A stretch of 64,000 nt of DNA. Origin: Plasmodium coatneyi (taxonomy: Eukaryota; Apicomplexa; Aconoidasida; Haemosporida; Plasmodiidae). The position numbers and the translations under genes are program-made. The stretch lies in contig NC_033562.1 in NCBI RefSeq assembly GCF_001680005.1, positions 496,001 to 560,000 on the forward strand, in the 5' to 3' direction. Positions 37,086-48,160 of the stretch are shown one piece after another (within the stretch, counting starts at the first letter, position 1; every line of letters starts with the position of its first letter). A model generated the notes under the pieces. That model ran no database searches. It was given only the letters and a program-made list of their open reading frames with translations, and was not told where the DNA came from.

Positions 37086-40000
37086 CTTTAAAGGGGCAAG
37101 GGGTGAGAAAAAAAAGAAAGGGAATTATGCAACGTAAAGGGGAAGCAATATGCACGGGACATATTCGAGTGGTAGACGACGTCTCATAAACGTCGCCACA
37201 CCTGGGTGCTCTCTCTGCGATGGGAAACGCCCTTTCGAAACAGGGATAAATGATTCGAGTTTGCGAAATATGAAATTTAAAAGACGAAACTTACAGCTGA
37301 AGAGAAGAATAAAACAAAAAACAAAGCGCATACTATGTTGCGAGCGAGGGACAGCAGGTTCTCCTAAAGTGACGCACGTATAAGGTGTACTCCGCTTGTG
37401 CGTGTATCCTTATAACCACAGGGCACCTCAAAGCGCAAGGAGAAAACGCAAAATGGGGTGCGGCGTGGGCGAAAAATTGCACATACAATTTGGAGAAAAT
37501 AAAAAGGAGTATTCAGCGTGTTAAGAAAAATCGTCAAGACGGAGCACATCACAACGTAACATAACAGAACAAATAGCAACTGTTGCAGCATAGAGGTGTC
37601 TTTCACGTAAAGATTAAAAGCGTGTGCAAAGACCACTCTCTTAAGTATTTTTTTTTCAAGTACATCAAAAGGATTAAGCTCGCACGAAAGGAAATCATTG
37701 TTAAGAATGGGAGAGCGTATTTAGAGGAAGACATTTTATTTTTTTACACCTCTTAAATGTAGATTAAACTGTTTTCGTGAAGAGGGAATTGTGGCTCCTT
37801 CCCTGGTTATAATTAAACTGATCTCATGTGTGTGCACATATTTACACATTTTTTTGTATTTTTTTTTTTTTTTTTTAGCTGGAACAACCATTTGGCTGTT
37901 TGCAAAATTTGTATGACATCATGTTGGCCCATTTTAGTGCGGGACAAAGTGGAAAATGGGGCATTCATAGTAGAATACGTTCTAGGGTAGACTCTCTCAT
38001 AAGAATAAACGTACTTAAAGGTGTCAAGACGCTCCCTCGATCAGTAAAAAGTCTTTTTCTATTGCGATTAATCCATTTCCGATGTTGTATGAACGGTGGT
38101 AGCTACATGCTTTACGGGAAAAAAAATTATGAACAGGTCAGACGAAATGGGTGTTTCTTTTTCTTTTTTTTTTTTTTTTTATGAACGGGTCAGCCAAAAC
38201 GGCTACTTTTTTTTTTATGAATATCCATGCGATAATGCGTTCCTTCGGCTCACTACCCACGGATATGGGGAGAAAATGATCACTTAAGGGTGAATAAATA
38301 TATATATGCTAATTAACATTTTCATGTAGTCGTAGAACGTTCACTCACATGGATGCTGCTACTGCCCTTTTTCCCGTGTTCGCTTCAAAGCTGACATTAA
38401 GAGGTGCACAACCGGTGCGCAAGACATTGGCAGATGCTACATTTCCTTTGTGCATATGTGCTTTTTTTTTTTTTCTTTGCACCCTTTCGACGCAGATATG
38501 CAAAATTGGCTCTATCTGCACGCTAACCTGCTCTATTCTGGTACAACAGAACTGAATGTAGAGATAACATTACCTTCGCTTTGTAGCCACACTTCTGCAT
38601 ATTTTACACTATATATTTCCGAGTATGTAAAAAAAATTAGCATTCAACGTAAACCCCCGCTTTGTCGTTCGCAGTTGGAGGTCGCGCGTCCAGAAGGGAA
38701 TTCCGTCGAGTGGGCAATTTGTGTACTTATTTTGACATTTGAAGGGACGAGGGCAAAGAGTGTATTCGGAAAAATTTGCACATACCTGCAAGCGCATGTA
38801 CTAGTGTATGTGTCACTTAAAGGGGTACACGTGCATGTGGTGGGCAAAACCTACATTCCACTGCCCCCTCATTTGTCCCACAACCCCCGCGTCGACAGTG
38901 TGCCCATCCACAAAAAAGGTGCAACCCTTTTATTTGCGATACGGGCTTAAAAGGCACTGACACAAAAGCCCGTTTGAGAAAAAATAAAGACGACCGGGCC
39001 ACTTGGCGCACATCCCCTACGGAAAAGATTGGAACGTAATGGAATGCAAAACGATGTAGCGCGCTATAACGCTGTGTAGTTCGACGCAGTGCGATATAAA
39101 CAAACTTGACATAACTTTCTTTCTTCGGCCATTCATACTTTTTGTACAATTAGCCATCGCACAATGTGCCATAGGCTAGTTCAAAAAAAAAATAAAATAA
39201 AATAAAATTAAACTGTACGCGTTTTATTAATATACAAATATATACTTGGAGGAGTCAAAAAAAAAAAAAAAAAAAAAAAGGAATATTTCCACATGTATGC
39301 AATATACATATGTACGTATGCGTACATTTCGCAAAAGTGTGATGGAAAGAACGAAAAAATAATGAATTGCATTTATAGACATAGTGACAGGAATAATTGT
39401 ACAAAGCCTTATGCAAATATATTTTTCTTCTTTTTTCTTTTTTTAATACCACTTTAGACTTGTTTGTTTTTTTTTTTTTTGTTTGCATTTAATTTTTCTA
39501 TACATTATATATGTACACAAGTATACGAGTACACGAGAATACGTGCGTACATATAAATGTATCGCTTGCTTCAAATTTACACTAAGAAATATAGCGCCAA
39601 AAAATATATTGCGTTTTTCCTTTCCTCTTTGGTTAAAGAGCGATATATATTTTTTCCCCTTATCCTTTATAGTTCTTCAGTGCACATGGGAGTGTACCCA
39701 TCGCGCATATAGCATTTCCAAAGGGACAGTTACAAAAAAAAAAAAAAAAATGTTCCAGCAGCGTTCTCGGTAGCGCTCTCAGCAGTGCCCCCAGGAGTAG
39801 CGACACATTAGGAACTGTGCTAAGAAGCGGACAAAACGATTGCGAAATGTGGACTCCGTAAACGCGTTAACGATGCAAACCCCCCAGCGTACGAAGCGAA
39901 AGCCTGCATATCAGCAACCCGTCGGAATGTCATTTCGAAAGGGATGCTTTCGAAGCGCACGTGGTAGTGGGGGATGAACGAGGAGGTGCGTGCACGCGCC

Positions 40001-40545
40001 CATGTGAGCGTATATAGGTGTATGCACACATATATATTATACATATAGGAGCAACAAAGGATGTCACCCTAGCCGGCGCAGCAAATATAGAAAAAGGGGA
40101 GCAAGTCGAATCGCACACAACGGTAATGCGCATTCGGTGGAGGAGTCCCCCTATTCGCTTAACAGTAGGAATCTCCACCTGCCTTAGGAGGAAGTTACCT
40201 ACAAAAGGAAAGGCGTTTAGCCGGCTGGCTAGATCATGCAGTAATGCGTAGGGTATGTCTCATTTTAGCGCATTCGGGGTGACAGTTGTGCGAACGAGGC
40301 GTCTGCGTGAGAGATAAATGAGCACCACGTGAAGACCATACAGAGTTTGAAACTGGATCCTCTTTTCCGCGTGTGCATGCGTCAGGTGCAACCGTTGCCG
40401 AGTTCAGCGTTAGAAAATATATACTTACGCATAAGTATATGCACTGAGTCCCACGTACTTGAACGTGGACGAGCAGCTACCCAACCGACCAACCCACACA
40501 TGCCTGCGTGTGCTTGCCTAATGCTACGCCCGAAAGAGACCAATA
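37086..40545. other. Divergent intergenic region in the core
   Basis: About 3.5 kb lie between the start of the polytopic protein gene (-) and the EST1-like gene (+), presumably holding both promoters and 5' UTRs. Poly-T/poly-A runs occur at 37858-37876, 38160-38180, 38461-38475, 39258-39279 and 39733-39750. Open frames at 37364-37636 (-) and 38450-38950 (+) have no motif, no good start context and unusual composition, and I do not call them. Confidence 0.5.
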
Positions 40546-43500
40546 ATGAGACTGAAAGACGCGCGCGCAGCAAAGAACAGAATGACTAGCCCAAGAAGGA
40601 AAAAAAAAAAAAAAGAAGAAATCCTCTTTGAATACATACGGAAAAGCAACTCGCAGGCTGTTCATCTTTTGAACTGCATATGGATGTACTGCTTTTATAA
40701 GAACATAAAAACGTTAACAAAAAATGTTCGAGAGTTACAGAATGGAAAAGGCAACAGCCCCCGTCTAGTAAAGTACCTTTTGACCCTGCGCATAAACATA
40801 GACGATGCGTATGATTACTTCCAGGGCATCTTATCCACCGCATTAAAAATATATGGCGAGAAAAAAGACGAATATATCTCACATATGAACAACGTGGTGG
40901 GTAGACAAAACGACCACTCCGGACATGCACCCCTGAGTAATGTGTACAGCGGAGATATACATTTGAAGGACCTTCCCTTTGGGGAACACTCCTACGTGAA
41001 CAACCTTATCGACATTTTCTACGCCAAGCTCAGTGACCGAAATGGCGACCAACGTGATGGCGAAATAAGGGGCGTTCTGGCCGACCTGCACAGCGGTCTA
41101 GAAATCGCTCGCATCTGCATCAGCAATCTTTTCAAAATTCTGGGCGATCTGCACAGATATAAGTGTCACTTCTTTGAGGAAAACAAAAAAAAAAATGAAA
41201 TGAAAGCGTGCTTGAATTATTACAAGGCACTGAGTTATTATAGGTACAGTGGGCACCTGTTCAATCAGCTGACCCTGCTGTATATGGGGGGCAACCCGAT
41301 AGAGTGCCTGTTTTTCTACTTCCTTTCGTTAATAGCTGTTAAGCCTGCTCCGAATAGGGACTCCCTTGTTATGTACATGGAGAGCATCCTCAGCGGGGGA
41401 AAGGGCCTGGCCAATTTGTTAGCGCGCCTGCGGGAGGGCTCCTCCCGAAGTGGCGAACGGAGGAAGCAAGGAGGAAGTGTCGACGTCGGTAGTGCGGTGT
41501 GCACGCCCTGCGACGGCGAAACGTCCTGCAAACTAGGGAGGGGCATATTTTACATCAAAAATAAAGAAAGGCATCTTTTGCCCTCCGTAAAAGGCAGTGA
41601 GAAGGGGGTAAAGAACACCATCTACTACCAGAAGGACAAACATTACAACAAAGTGAAACACCAAGTTAGGGAAAAACACACAGAGAAAAAGAAGGAAGGA
41701 AGTTCCAACAATGGTCATGGAAGCACCAAGGAAAAAGCAGCCGAGAAAGAATTCAACGAAGCCCTTTTTAACTTCTACATGAGCTACTTCAAAATTGTGA
41801 AGTTACTATTCTCCAAAATTGATATGAACAAATTTGAAAAAAAAAAAAATAAATTTATTTACTACATGAATAGATACATAAAGCTGCAGTACTACAGTAG
41901 GAGAGAAGACACCCTGATGCTCAGGAATATCATCCTCATTATTTTTACGCTTCTAAGTTTGGTTATATATGTTATCAGAAACCAAAATGAGCAGGGGAAG
42001 AAGAACCCAAGGGGCTTCCTTTTCTATAGGAATGTAAACGTCTCCAAGTACGTATACAAAAATGAGCAGATTTACTTTTCCTTCCTTTTGATTCACGAGC
42101 TGTTACTGTCATGTGAAGAAATCTACACAAACTTCTTCCCCAGCTACTTGTCCGTTTTTATATACACACTTTACTGGTTCCGAAATGAGCCTAGTGTTTG
42201 GGACGTTCACTTGGGTAATTGCACCGAGGAGGACAACCGAGAGAGGGATCACCTAGTGAAGCAGTACCATGAGGATTATCGCGGGAAGAGCGTCTACGGG
42301 AGGAGGCATCCCTGGGGGGGAAGGAAATGTGAACAACTTATTGCTCAACAGAACAGTTACAACCAGGTAGTGGAGGACCCCTGTGACGATCCCGAATTTG
42401 CTCACAACAAGGACATAATAAAAAGAATCAAAGATTTATTAATGAGCATAAAGGTGAGGGAGGAAATGCCCCTGAATGATAATTCACTGCTACGCTACAA
42501 AGTGAGGGAAGATTTTTACATCTATCCTTTTTTGAGTGGACTGCAGTTTAGCAGTTTGGATGGAGGAGGAAATCATTCCAGTGAGAGTATTGGCGAGGTG
42601 GCTTCCTCACAATGGAGCAGCCTGGCCAACGTGGTTTACCCACACTTCGTCCCCAACCAAGTCGATATAAAGTGTAGTCAACTGTCCTTCCAACGGGGCA
42701 ACCACCGGGGGGTTAGCCATCACACTAATTTCGACGACTCAAATGAGGAAGATGTAGTTCTTCTGAAGAACCCATTATTTGTGAAGACTAGCAGCGTGTG
42801 TATGAACGGGGAGATGGTAGACCTGAAGGATGATGCAGACAAGGGGCTAAACTGCTACAATGATTTGTACGATCTGTGCGCCATCAGTGGAAATAATGTG
42901 CATTCATCCGAACGGGAGGGTGTATATAATCAGAAGGGGCACACAGATGATAGTGCCTCTTCAGCGAATTCTAGCGAGGGAATGAACACCTCCCGCCCGC
43001 ACAGCGATGACGGGGTCTCATTGAATGCACACAGAATGCTACACCCGGAGGAATTCTATAAAAGAGGTCACTACATTGCGGCAGTAGAGGACATCCCAAA
43101 TGATGAGCAACTGGAGGAGGTAGCAAACCGCGTTCGAATTATGCGCTTTAGGTCGCTCACCCAGGGTTGGTTAAAGGAAAACGGCAAGCAAAGTATGCAA
43201 GTCCGTAACGTTTGCAAAAAATATTTGGCTGCTCAAACTAGGGAGGAGATACACCAGGGTAATTGCCCCAATGCGGACGGCATAGCAGAAATGCCTCAGG
43301 TGGCATGCGTTGCATCTCCTGAAAAAGGAAGCCAAGAGTACACCACGCCCATCGTCGCAGAAGTCTGCAAAAACGAAATGAGCTGCACCATGAGCCGAAG
43401 CGATGATGACAACAAAACGAGCAACGTCTTGAGTGAGCACCAAAACGGAGTGCAAGACAAGAGCGACCGCAGTGGCAGTTACAAAGTCTATCCAAATATT

Positions 43501-44523
43501 GATGGTGGGATAAATCAGAACGATTATTTTAACTATTCCGTTTTGGAGAGCTTCCGTCAGGTTAGGGGTGATGCTTTAGGGTGCATGCCAAACTGTAATG
43601 TAGAGAACGACCACAGTTGCAAAAATGTCGTGGGTGGGAAATTCAATTCGTCTAGCGAGATGACCAAGGGAAGTGACAAGGCCAGCTTGGATGCCAGTTT
43701 GGAAGACATGTCCTATGCGAGTTCTGCAGCCGAGGAAAAGTCCATTCTAGACGACATGGCCGAATTGGTCAGGATTCCTTTCCAAGCAAACCACCTTCAT
43801 AACGGGGAAGGTCAAACGCAGGCACCGATGGTAAACACGCTAGGGGGTGAAGTCCAGGCGGAGAAAATAACCCTTGCCACGTGTAAGAGGGATAGCAGCC
43901 CGTCTGGATATAACAATGAGCAGCCCCACCATATGCGCAACGGGACAGTGTGGATAGAAGAGGGAAACTCGACACTCCAAAAAATGGTAATCCTTGATGG
44001 AAAGAACATTGGCACGAGATACCAGGACAATTACAAAAAGTATTTCGACCCATTTAGAATAAAAGTGGTGCTAGATTATTACAAAATTAGGAAGTATGAA
44101 GTGAAGATAGTCATTCCAGAAGAGTACGTAATGCACGAGAGGGATGATCACCTAGACAAGAAAATCCCCAACAGGGGTTACTACCACCTGCAGGTGCACA
44201 ACAGTAGCGAAGTCCCAGACTTTATTCTCACGGGGAATGATTTGCTCTTTTTTCAGAACCTTCACATTTTAGGGTGTTTAATTATACATCCCTTGGAAAG
44301 TTACTACGCCTTTTGCGTCCACCTTGTGCAGAGGTGGAACTCTTGTTTTGTAACGAACGTGACTCTTTCCGAACTGAATATGAAGGTGCGCGAATTCGAT
44401 AAACCTCCCCTGAAGAATATCGGGGCGCACTTCATATCGTACACCTTTCTAGGAGATGAATTTCTCCCCAACCCGACCTTTCGCTGGCCAACCATCTGTA
44501 AGGTTCAGGCGTGTATAGTTTAG
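40546..44523 (+). CDS. EST1/SMG5-7-like protein with C-terminal NYN (Zc3h12a-like) domain
   Basis: Single exon, up to 1325 aa (a second ATG at 40582, MTSPRRKKKKKEE, may be the true start). Residues about 20-290 resemble the 14-3-3/TPR region of EST1 and SMG5/6/7: helical, with CLNYYKALSYYRYSGHLFNQ, LLYMGGNPIECLFFYFLSLI and AVKPAPNR, which match the family's 'A..l.P..G..yNQLA...gd.l.a.yyy.RSL....P' pattern. A second helical block (about 405-560) follows, then a long variable linker. The C terminus (1147-1321) reads MVILDGKNIGTRY, RIKVVLDYYKIRKYEVKIVI, CFVTNVTLSEL and FISYTFLGDEFLPNP, the layout of an NYN RNase domain. Asp1151 is kept, but positions usually acidic later (YDDRF- and SND-type motifs) read YYAFC and TNV, so catalysis is doubtful. 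Likely role: mRNA turnover or decay, by architecture only. Confidence 0.72.
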   Translation: MRLKDARAAKNRMTSPRRKKKKKEEILFEYIRKSNSQAVHLLNCIWMYCFYKNIKTLTKNVRELQNGKGNSPRLVKYLLTLRINIDDAYDYFQGILSTALKIYGEKKDEYISHMNNVVGRQNDHSGHAPLSNVYSGDIHLKDLPFGEHSYVNNLIDIFYAKLSDRNGDQRDGEIRGVLADLHSGLEIARICISNLFKILGDLHRYKCHFFEENKKKNEMKACLNYYKALSYYRYSGHLFNQLTLLYMGGNPIECLFFYFLSLIAVKPAPNRDSLVMYMESILSGGKGLANLLARLREGSSRSGERRKQGGSVDVGSAVCTPCDGETSCKLGRGIFYIKNKERHLLPSVKGSEKGVKNTIYYQKDKHYNKVKHQVREKHTEKKKEGSSNNGHGSTKEKAAEKEFNEALFNFYMSYFKIVKLLFSKIDMNKFEKKKNKFIYYMNRYIKLQYYSRREDTLMLRNIILIIFTLLSLVIYVIRNQNEQGKKNPRGFLFYRNVNVSKYVYKNEQIYFSFLLIHELLLSCEEIYTNFFPSYLSVFIYTLYWFRNEPSVWDVHLGNCTEEDNRERDHLVKQYHEDYRGKSVYGRRHPWGGRKCEQLIAQQNSYNQVVEDPCDDPEFAHNKDIIKRIKDLLMSIKVREEMPLNDNSLLRYKVREDFYIYPFLSGLQFSSLDGGGNHSSESIGEVASSQWSSLANVVYPHFVPNQVDIKCSQLSFQRGNHRGVSHHTNFDDSNEEDVVLLKNPLFVKTSSVCMNGEMVDLKDDADKGLNCYNDLYDLCAISGNNVHSSEREGVYNQKGHTDDSASSANSSEGMNTSRPHSDDGVSLNAHRMLHPEEFYKRGHYIAAVEDIPNDEQLEEVANRVRIMRFRSLTQGWLKENGKQSMQVRNVCKKYLAAQTREEIHQGNCPNADGIAEMPQVACVASPEKGSQEYTTPIVAEVCKNEMSCTMSRSDDDNKTSNVLSEHQNGVQDKSDRSGSYKVYPNIDGGINQNDYFNYSVLESFRQVRGDALGCMPNCNVENDHSCKNVVGGKFNSSSEMTKGSDKASLDASLEDMSYASSAAEEKSILDDMAELVRIPFQANHLHNGEGQTQAPMVNTLGGEVQAEKITLATCKRDSSPSGYNNEQPHHMRNGTVWIEEGNSTLQKMVILDGKNIGTRYQDNYKKYFDPFRIKVVLDYYKIRKYEVKIVIPEEYVMHERDDHLDKKIPNRGYYHLQVHNSSEVPDFILTGNDLLFFQNLHILGCLIIHPLESYYAFCVHLVQRWNSCFVTNVTLSELNMKVREFDKPPLKNIGAHFISYTFLGDEFLPNPTFRWPTICKVQACIV

Positions 44524-44685
44524 CGCCGTCCACGGCGCCTTCATATTTTTTAACTTTTTTTCTTACCCCCTAGCTATACTTGTACCTTTAGCTGCTTTCT
44601 ACACACTCTTCATACCTACACCCCCCATGTTGTAGATCGCCAGGCCCTACTGAAGTCCACTGTAAATGAATGAATGAACAAATAG

Positions 44686-45396
44686 ATGTCTCCTCAAAAA
44701 TCAGATTTGCTTCTTTTCGGAAGAATGATGGAAGGGGGTACCTTTCTCGTGCCCTACTTTTGGGTGTTATCGATGTATAAGTGAGAAGTTGCCTTTTGTA
44801 GATTCTTTTTTGGACAAGTACATTCGTTTCTTTGATGCGGGTGTAGAATATCCCTGGGGAAGAAAAAGTGAGTATCAGCTGGATTAAGTGTATGAAGACG
44901 GAATAGATATGAACAGTTGCCAAGGGGGAAGAGACCTTGTCGAGCCGGAGTTACTTCCCAAGGAAAGCATCCGTATCATCGCTGAACGAGGTATCTCAAA
45001 TGATCGTAATACGCATCCGAAAGACACAACAAATTGGACCATTGTCCGGCTGAAATTCACAACCAAGATACGTATCACCTCGATTGGTTTCCCCTCCCCC
45101 ATCTGTGCTTAATTTTCGTTTCCTTTATAATTTTTTTTTTTTTTTTTTTTTTTGTACTGCGTAGAAGATATTCCGAGGGGGTAGCGCAAAGTAGAGATTC
45201 GTGTGAATGCAGAAGAGACAGATACGCAGGTGTTAAGCCAAATATACTACTGCGTGAAGTTAATGAAGGTGAAAGATGCGTGTGAAAAAGGCGCAGCTGA
45301 GGAGAGGCCACTACGCTTTTTCTCGCTAACTGGGGTGGTAAAGAAAGACCACGTCGAGGCGCTACAGCAGTTTGTTGGATCTCCGATAATGTGAAA
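44686..45396 (+). pseudogene. Small multi-exon gene with in-frame stops, probably decayed
   Basis: Three coding-looking segments share splice phase: 44686..44737 (MSPQKSDLLLFGRMMEG), 44802..45086 and 45165..45396. The 64-bp and 78-bp introns have GT-AG ends, the second with a 22-nt T-run. Segment 2 reads DSFLDKYIRFFDAGVEYPW, meets TAA at 44885, and continues in the same frame (MNSCQGGRDLVEPELL ... NWTIVRLKFTTKIRITSI). Segment 3 reads EDIPRG, meets TAG at 45182, and continues RKVEIRVNAEETDTQ to a TGA at 45394. The first stop sits inside a 21-nt GTGAGT...TTAAG stretch whose removal would keep the frame; the second could be avoided by a later AG at 45191. The alternating strands (VRLKF, KIRITSI, KVEIRV) suggest a beta-sandwich such as a discoidin-like fold, but this is a guess. 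More exons may lie to about 45665. It adjoins the telomere-like array. Confidence 0.35.
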
Positions 45397-46013
45397 AAAG
45401 ATACGATGAGTGGTCCTTTTGCGAAAATTGTTCCACGGACACACCACTGAACCGCTACAACGCTATGCCCGGCAATGGTTTAATTGGCTCGAATAAATGC
45501 GAAAGGGCAGATTCACCGCCACCTGGGATTCCATATAAACAACATAGATCGTCCCAAATTGCCCAAGGTGGAGAATTATCAGAAGGGGGGAAAGAGCTGG
45601 AGGAAAGGGGCACAAACCCAAGGCAGCACCCACAGCGGATGTTACTTCGGGAGCCACCAACTAGGTAGCAATTGAATCACATAGGCTAAGTGTAGAATTA
45701 CTTCTCAGGATTAACTTCGCATTTGCAAAAATGCCATGTCACAATTCATGGTGGTTCAGAAATCGATTGTTTATGCATCATCACCCCCCAGGGTGCATAA
45801 TTATTCTCCATCTGAGTTTTTCTTCCTTCTTTCTTTTAACTTGCTCTGTTACTTCGTCCAAGGTGCAATGTGTTCTTAACATACTCATCAGCGCTACTTT
45901 CCGAAGTTAAAATCTATAATATGATAACAGTTTCTCGTCGTTCTCTGCATCGATTTTCTTTTTTTTTCTTATTATTACGATCTAGTCTTTTTTTCTTCAC
46001 TTCTTAGGCTTAA
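45397..46013. other. Spacer between decayed gene and telomere-like array
   Basis: Two overlapping open frames (45465-45668 and 45484-45675, +) may be a further exon of the preceding gene; one, read from 45400, contains CEKRYDEWSFCENCS, but needs a frame change to join. Beyond 45680 nothing coding is seen, and T-runs lead into the array. Confidence 0.3.
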
Positions 46014-46545
46014 GGGTTCAGGCTTCAGGGTTTTAAGGTTCAGGGTTTAGGGTTCCGGGTTTAGGATTCAGGGTTTAGGATTCATGGTTCAGGGTTTAGG
46101 GTTGAGGATTTAGGGTTTAGGGTTTTAGGGTTTAGGGTATAGATTTTAGGGTTTAGGATTTAGGGTTTAGGTTTTAGGGTTTAGAATTTAGGTTTTAGGG
46201 TTTAGGGTTTAGGTTTTAGGGTTTAGAGTTTAGGGTTTAGGTTTTAGAGTTTAAGGTTCAGGTTTTAGGTTTCCACGTTTAGGGATCTGGGTCTAGGTTT
46301 ACTAGATTTGGAGTTCAGCGTTTACGCTTCAATATTGAGGTTTCACGGTTTAGGGGTCAGCGATCAGTTTTTATCATTTATTTTTTATGATTTAAATTTC
46401 AGGGCTTTAGGGTTCAGAATTTTAGGGGTCAGTGTCTTAGATTCACGGTTTCGTCTTTGTAGCTCAGGATTTAGGACTTAGGGTTGATGTTTCTGTTTTC
46501 AGTGCTTCACGCTTAAGGGCTTAACGTTGAGGTACTAGGGCAAGG
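46014..46545 (+). repeat. Interstitial telomere-like array, G-rich on + strand
   Basis: The array contains dozens of degenerate copies of GGGTTTA / GGGTTCA (for example GGTTTAGGGTTTTAGGGTTTA at about 46110-46135). These match Plasmodium-type TT(T/C)AGGG telomere repeats. Copies are most regular at 46040-46260 and decay towards both ends. On the + strand the G-rich strand reads rightward. Confidence 0.93.
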
Positions 46546-46584
46546 AGGATACGTCTAGGTTAGTTTTCATAAAGACTCCCTCAC

Positions 46585-47180
46585 ACTGAAACCCAAAACC
46601 TAAAGCCCGAAACCCTAAATCGTGAAAGCCTAAACTCTAAAACCTAAACCCTGAACTTTAAACTATAAACCCTAAACACTAAGCCGTAAACTCTAAACCG
46701 TAAACCCTATACTGTAAATCCTAAAACCTAAGTTCTAAACCCAAAACAGTAAAACTCAAATCCTAAACCCTGAACCCTAAACCCTGAACCCTGAACCCTG
46801 AACCCTAAACCCTAAACGCTGAAACCTAAACGCTGAATCCTAAACGCTAAATGCTAAACGCTGAATTCTAAACGCTGAATCCTAAACGCTGAATCCTAAA
46901 CCCTAAACCCTGAACACTAAACCCTAGATCCTGAACACTAAACCCTAGATCCTGAACCCTAAACCCTAGATCCTGAACCCTAAACCCTAAAACCTGAACC
47001 CTAAATCCTGAACCCTAAGCACTGAAACCGGGACCTTGAAACCTGAAACCTAAACCTTGAACCCTGAACCCTAAACACTGAAACCTGAACCTTGAAACCT
47101 GAAACCTAAATCTTGAACCCTGAACCCTAAGTCCTAAACCCTAAATCCTGAACCCTAAATCCTGAACCCTAAGCCCTGAT
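46585..47180 (-). repeat. Interstitial telomere-like array, C-rich on + strand
   Basis: The array contains dozens of copies of CCCTAAA / CCCTGAA / CCTAAACG (for example ACCCTGAACCCTAAACCCTG at about 46765-46790). It is the reverse orientation of the array at 46014-46545, from which it is separated by about 40 bp of non-repeat sequence. Internal higher-order repeats are visible, e.g. CCTAGATCCTGAACACTAAA at 46923 and again at 46945, and CCTGAAACCTAAA-type blocks near 47040 and 47100. Confidence 0.93.
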
Positions 47181-48160
47181 TACAGAGGAAGAATTCCTGA
47201 AACCTTGCGCACATTCGGCAGTGGTTGAAATTCTGGAGTAATGGTTATAAGAGAGGAATATTTAAACCTCTTGGACCTTCGTAACTGTCTGAATCCCCAG
47301 AATCTTAGTATCAAGGAAAAGGGGATACATTAACATATAAAATATACAATGGATAAAATGAAGGAGGGGAAAGAGGTCTAATTATATACTGCACATTGTG
47401 TTTGGAAAAGGTTTTTATAACGTAGTTACTATAGAAGAATAAAGAGGGAATTTTGTGGACTGAGGTATCATAAGCAAGGAAGGAAAGAGGAATGCGCTAG
47501 GAATATTTATTATTATGAACATGTGTAAACTCTTTTTTTCTTCATTGCTCGTCCTTTTTCCTTGAGTGTATAATTAATTTAGTTCGTCGTACAGTGGACT
47601 CTTTCATTTATTCTGTTTGTATACGCTGAGTACTGTGTATTGACGAATGTGTAAAATGTGCAAAATGTGCAAAGAGGAGAAAAATGGGAGCTACTTCTAT
47701 GTTTGAACTGTGTACTATCTGTACTAATAATTTTGCAAAAGTTTTAATTGAATCGCCTTTTTAAAAAAGGGAAGGGAACTTAAATTAATACTGAATATTG
47801 ATTTAGCAGAGGAATATGTACACTTATATACATGGTAACGGCAACGTGCAAATCAAATTACAGTATTCCACGAGGTGCATACATCATGGAGTAATGTAAT
47901 ATATAGGTGGAGATATGTGCGATATATTTACTTGTTACTTCTTTCCTATTTTGTTCTTCCTTACTTTTCTATTTTTTGCCCCAATTTCTTATGCGTCTGC
48001 TACAACTATGTGCACAATAAATTGGTGTGGGCATATATTATATTATGTGTGTTAAAAATATTGAGGAGTATGTATTATAGGGAAAAATAGAACTTAAATA
48101 CTTTTCGTATATTCAATATTAAAGGGAGGAAGTTCTTATGTGTATATTCTGCCTAATCAT
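47181..48160. other. Intergenic, 5' flank of KIR gene
   Basis: AT-rich, without a supported gene. A 71-codon open frame at 47875-48090 is hydrophobic but lacks family features. The stretch should include the promoter of the KIR that follows. Confidence 0.45.

Noticed and set aside
37364..37636. Hydrophobic 90-codon frame on - upstream of the polytopic membrane gene
   Set aside because: It could be an extra 5' exon, but I found no splice pair leading into the ATG exon at 37085, and that exon has its own good start.
38450..38950. 166-codon open frame on + in the core spacer
   Set aside because: It begins in a T-run, lacks motifs and has no matching exon; length alone is not convincing at this GC content.
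46014..47180. CRISPR-like or other direct-repeat array
   Set aside because: Seven-base telomere-like units without spacers, in a eukaryote; not CRISPR.
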